NCBI GenBank assembly: GCA_017535315.1
Contig: JAFXUD010000076.1
Span: forward strand, 1 to 64,000
Source of the DNA: Victivallales bacterium
GTDB lineage: Bacteria > Verrucomicrobiota > Lentisphaeria > Oligosphaerales > Oligosphaeraceae
DNA length: 64,000 bases
Direction: 5' to 3'
Shown here: in pieces, positions 62,131 through 64,000 of the stretch
Position numbering within the stretch: the first letter of the stretch is position 1
Layout: every line of letters begins with the position of its first letter
Position numbers and translations under genes: made by a program
The notes under the pieces: model-generated
What the model saw: the letters and a program-made list of their open reading frames with translations, nothing else
Database searches by the model: none
Told to the model about the DNA's origin: nothing

Positions 62131-62172
62131 AAAAACAGGTCTTCGTCCGCTTTGCGGCAAACGAAGACCTGA
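62131..62172 (-). terminator. terminator after the ABC permease gene
   Basis: Read on the minus strand, CAGGTCTTCGT pairs with ACGAAGACCTG around a 14-base loop and is followed by six T residues. It lies 14 bases past the permease stop. Confidence 0.88.
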
Positions 62173-62185
62173 AATAACTCCTATG

Positions 62186-63589
62186 TTATTCGATAATCTG
62201 TTTGCCGACTTCCCTGTTTCCGAAGAGAATGATTGCCAACACCATAAGGAAGGCCACCATGACCACGGAGTAGGCTCCTCCATAGCACACATAGGAACCT
62301 GGAATGGATTTGTTGGCAGCCAACGCGTCCGCCATCCAGAAGAGTTGCCAATTGGGGACAACCGCATAAATGGCGCTGGCGATGTAGCTGCCGCCATCGG
62401 GTATGGGGTGAGTGTAGGTTCCGCCAGAGGGCGTGTTGGGTGGATTCACCGAACGCCTAAAGACGTATGAGGTGAAACGGGCGTCCATCCCCTTTGCACC
62501 AGCGGGAACATCCTTTACTTCATCCATGATGCGGGTGACAGTCCACTTGTTCTCACGCTTTTCCTTATCGTACTTTGCCATGAAGACAGGCCGTTCATCC
62601 AAATCGGAGACGTTGTCCTTCCAGCCGTTTCCATCCTTCCAAGTCGCCTCTGGATTGTCTCCCATGTCCAGCAGTTCAATCACCTTGTCATTGTCGCTCC
62701 AGACGATGAAAGCCTCGCCTGAATCAATACGCTCGGGCCTGTTCCATTTCTGGACGCCCATCTCCGTCGGAGCAAAGGTGTATGTCGAGACCCAGAGCTG
62801 CTCCTTTCCACGCGGTACGCTGTCCGCCCAAGGCTCCCTTGCATGTCTGCCAATCAGATAGTCGGACATCAGCCCCACCAGAAAGAGAACCGTGCAAATC
62901 AGTAGATTGCTGATAAGGTTGAAACGGGTGCTCAGCGTGGTCGCCAGGCTTGCCATCGCCCAGACAGAGTAGAGTATCAGCACCAGAGCAGGGACGATGT
63001 GCCATGAAAGCCCTGGAACCTCCCCCTCGTATTTGAGGAACTGCCCCACTATCGCGACAATTGGGACCGTGATGCAAAGCACGAGAACTGCCATCATCGG
63101 GAAGGAGGAACGGGTGACGTAGTTGTGGATACCCGCTATGACCAGTCCCAGAATGATGGCCCCGAAGTACATGAAGAAAAGCGGCATGTCAATCCTGAAC
63201 TGGTCGCCTGCAATGCGCAGACTGATGAGCGTGGCAATCGAGGTGAGAAAACAAAACACCGTGACCGCGCAGATGATGCCCAGAATCTTGGCAACAATGA
63301 ACACGGGACGTTGAACTGGCTTGGAGAGAAGCAACAGCGCGGTACCATTGTCTATCTCCCTGGAAATCGCATAGCTGGAAATCAGGACGGCAACACCCCA
63401 GCCGAACAACATGGTCGTGGCCATTGCGCTATCGACAACAAGCCTTTCCTGCGCACGAAACACAAACATGCTGAAAACGGGAAACAGACCAATAAGGGAA
63501 AGCGCACTCAGGAGAACCAAAAGGAAAATCGGTTCACGGAGCGCTTCTCGAAAGGTGTTTTTCGCTATTTGATACAGAGCTGTGAACAT
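62186..63589 (-). CDS. ABC-2 type transporter permease
   Basis: This 467-residue membrane protein has six or more hydrophobic segments in its first 250 residues, including FREALREPIFLLVLLSALSLIGLF near the N-terminus and SSYAISREIDNGTALLLLSKPVQRP, a coupling-helix region typical of NosY/ABC-2 permeases. A large soluble loop follows (about 255-430), and a last transmembrane helix ends near NREVGKQIIE. The ATG at 63589 is preferred over the longer frame to 63631. The partner ATPase is not in the window but may lie upstream, beyond the right edge. Confidence 0.82.
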   Translation of the reverse strand: MFTALYQIAKNTFREALREPIFLLVLLSALSLIGLFPVFSMFVFRAQERLVVDSAMATTMLFGWGVAVLISSYAISREIDNGTALLLLSKPVQRPVFIVAKILGIICAVTVFCFLTSIATLISLRIAGDQFRIDMPLFFMYFGAIILGLVIAGIHNYVTRSSFPMMAVLVLCITVPIVAIVGQFLKYEGEVPGLSWHIVPALVLILYSVWAMASLATTLSTRFNLISNLLICTVLFLVGLMSDYLIGRHAREPWADSVPRGKEQLWVSTYTFAPTEMGVQKWNRPERIDSGEAFIVWSDNDKVIELLDMGDNPEATWKDGNGWKDNVSDLDERPVFMAKYDKEKRENKWTVTRIMDEVKDVPAGAKGMDARFTSYVFRRSVNPPNTPSGGTYTHPIPDGGSYIASAIYAVVPNWQLFWMADALAANKSIPGSYVCYGGAYSVVMVAFLMVLAIILFGNREVGKQIIE

Positions 63590-63613
63590 TGCTTGAAAAT
63601 GCCTTATTTGCTT

Positions 63614-63716
63614 CAGGTAATTGCAAAACATGGAATCCTCGTTCCCTAATGAAAGAGGAAACGAGGATTATACTCCAGGCACAGAACACCTGGCTACATC
63701 CGTTTGCAATTACCTC
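63614..63716. mobile_element. variant MITE-like element with hairpins
   Basis: CAGGTAATTGCAAAAC is opposed by CGTTTGCAATTACCTC at 63701-63716. Inside are the hairpin AATCCTCGTT / AACGAGGATT and a shorter CCAGG/CCTGG stem. Flanks GCTT and ACTT nearly match. The end overlaps the stop codon of the last gene. The termini are a TTGCAA variant of the 154-bp family. Confidence 0.65.
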
Positions 63717-64000
63717 ACTTGGCTATAGCCTTGATGTTTACCAGGTAATTCTCAAAATTGGCCTTCAGTTTGCCGACCCTGAGAATCTCCTCCAAGGCAA
63801 CCGCATTCTTGCTCCAGTCATCGCTGTCAAGGGTGATAACGGAGTAGTTAGCGCGTGCTTGATCAACAAAAGTCGCAGGAACATATTTCTCATTCCCCAA
63901 GACGATGATTCGCTTGGGATTGACGTGCCTGACTATTTCAATGAACTGGTCTGCATTGTCCGTGGTAGCGTTGGAGGTGGTGGGCATAAAGAAAAGCTGA
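63715..64000 (-). CDS. C-terminal fragment of unknown protein (cut by window)
   Basis: This frame is open to the right edge, so it is probably the 3' end of a longer gene, though an ATG at 63987 would give a 90-residue protein. The visible part has a FIEIVRHVNPKRIIVLGNEKY stretch and a C-terminal FENYLVNIKAIAK. The strand-loop-helix pattern suggests an alpha/beta fold, with no recognisable domain. The first residues past the ATG (MPTTSNATTDNADQF) look like the middle of a longer chain. It precedes the ABC permease gene on the same strand. Confidence 0.6.
   Translation of the reverse strand, partial: QLFFMPTTSNATTDNADQFIEIVRHVNPKRIIVLGNEKYVPATFVDQARANYSVITLDSDDWSKNAVALEEILRVGKLKANFENYLVNIKAIAK

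Overview
This window reads as a chromosomal segment of a Gram-negative-type bacterium, most plausibly from the Lentisphaerota/Verrucomicrobiota (PVC) side of the tree. The reasons are paired secreted DUF4838 proteins, many large unassigned TIM-barrel glycosidase-like proteins, an archaeal-type IMP cyclohydrolase (PurO), outer-membrane style lipoproteins and a tail-specific protease, together with clear AGGAG-type ribosome binding sites that argue against Bacteroidota. This placement is inference: there is no rRNA here to settle it.

Layout. 1-4.5 kb: an AT-rich heptad repeat, the remains of an XRE regulator, a membrane lytic transglycosylase, an acyl-CoA dehydrogenase, a coiled-coil zinc-ribbon protein and a pteridine-reductase-like SDR. 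4.5-13 kb: two large glycosidase-like proteins flanking coaE and rho, with three copies of a small transposable element in the spacers. 13-33 kb: a carbohydrate-related region with a Gfo/Idh/MocA oxidoreductase, two tandem secreted DUF4838 paralogues, an orphan glycyl-radical-enzyme activase, a GH5-like enzyme, a metallophosphoesterase/PQQ-propeller fusion, another barrel protein, a lipoprotein, mgtE, a hybrid histidine kinase, a DMT transporter and a CE7 esterase. 33-38.7 kb (minus strand): an SDR epimerase, a ceramidase-like protein, a double-thioredoxin/CcdA fusion, purO and a lipoprotein. 38.8-42.2 kb: an initiator tRNA with unusual bases, smpB, queA and a sialidase-like gene. 42.2-64 kb (minus strand): pyrC, an unknown secreted protein, a sugar isomerase, the Prc protease, then a run of closely spaced genes (UDP-sugar epimerase, degenerate LMW phosphatase, enolase-superfamily enzyme, sugar isomerase, YggS, DciA-like), lysS, a metallophosphoesterase, a TrmH methyltransferase, a DEAD-box helicase, an aminotransferase, metG, an ABC permease and a gene cut by the window end.

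How they fit. The 4.5-33 kb region looks like a dispersed glycan-degradation locus lacking SusC/SusD-type transport; most of its enzymes have no signal peptide, so only the DUF4838 proteins and the esterase appear exported. Housekeeping genes (rho, coaE, smpB, queA, lysS, metG, pyrC, purO) are interspersed as usual.

The most notable non-genic feature is a 154-bp non-coding element with about 19-bp terminal inverted repeats, found in four full copies flanked by 4-5 bp direct repeats, plus derivatives reduced to little more than their termini. It looks like an active or recently active MITE family and I did not recognise it. A separate 198-bp hairpin-rich element interrupts one copy of a duplicated segment at 40.8 kb.
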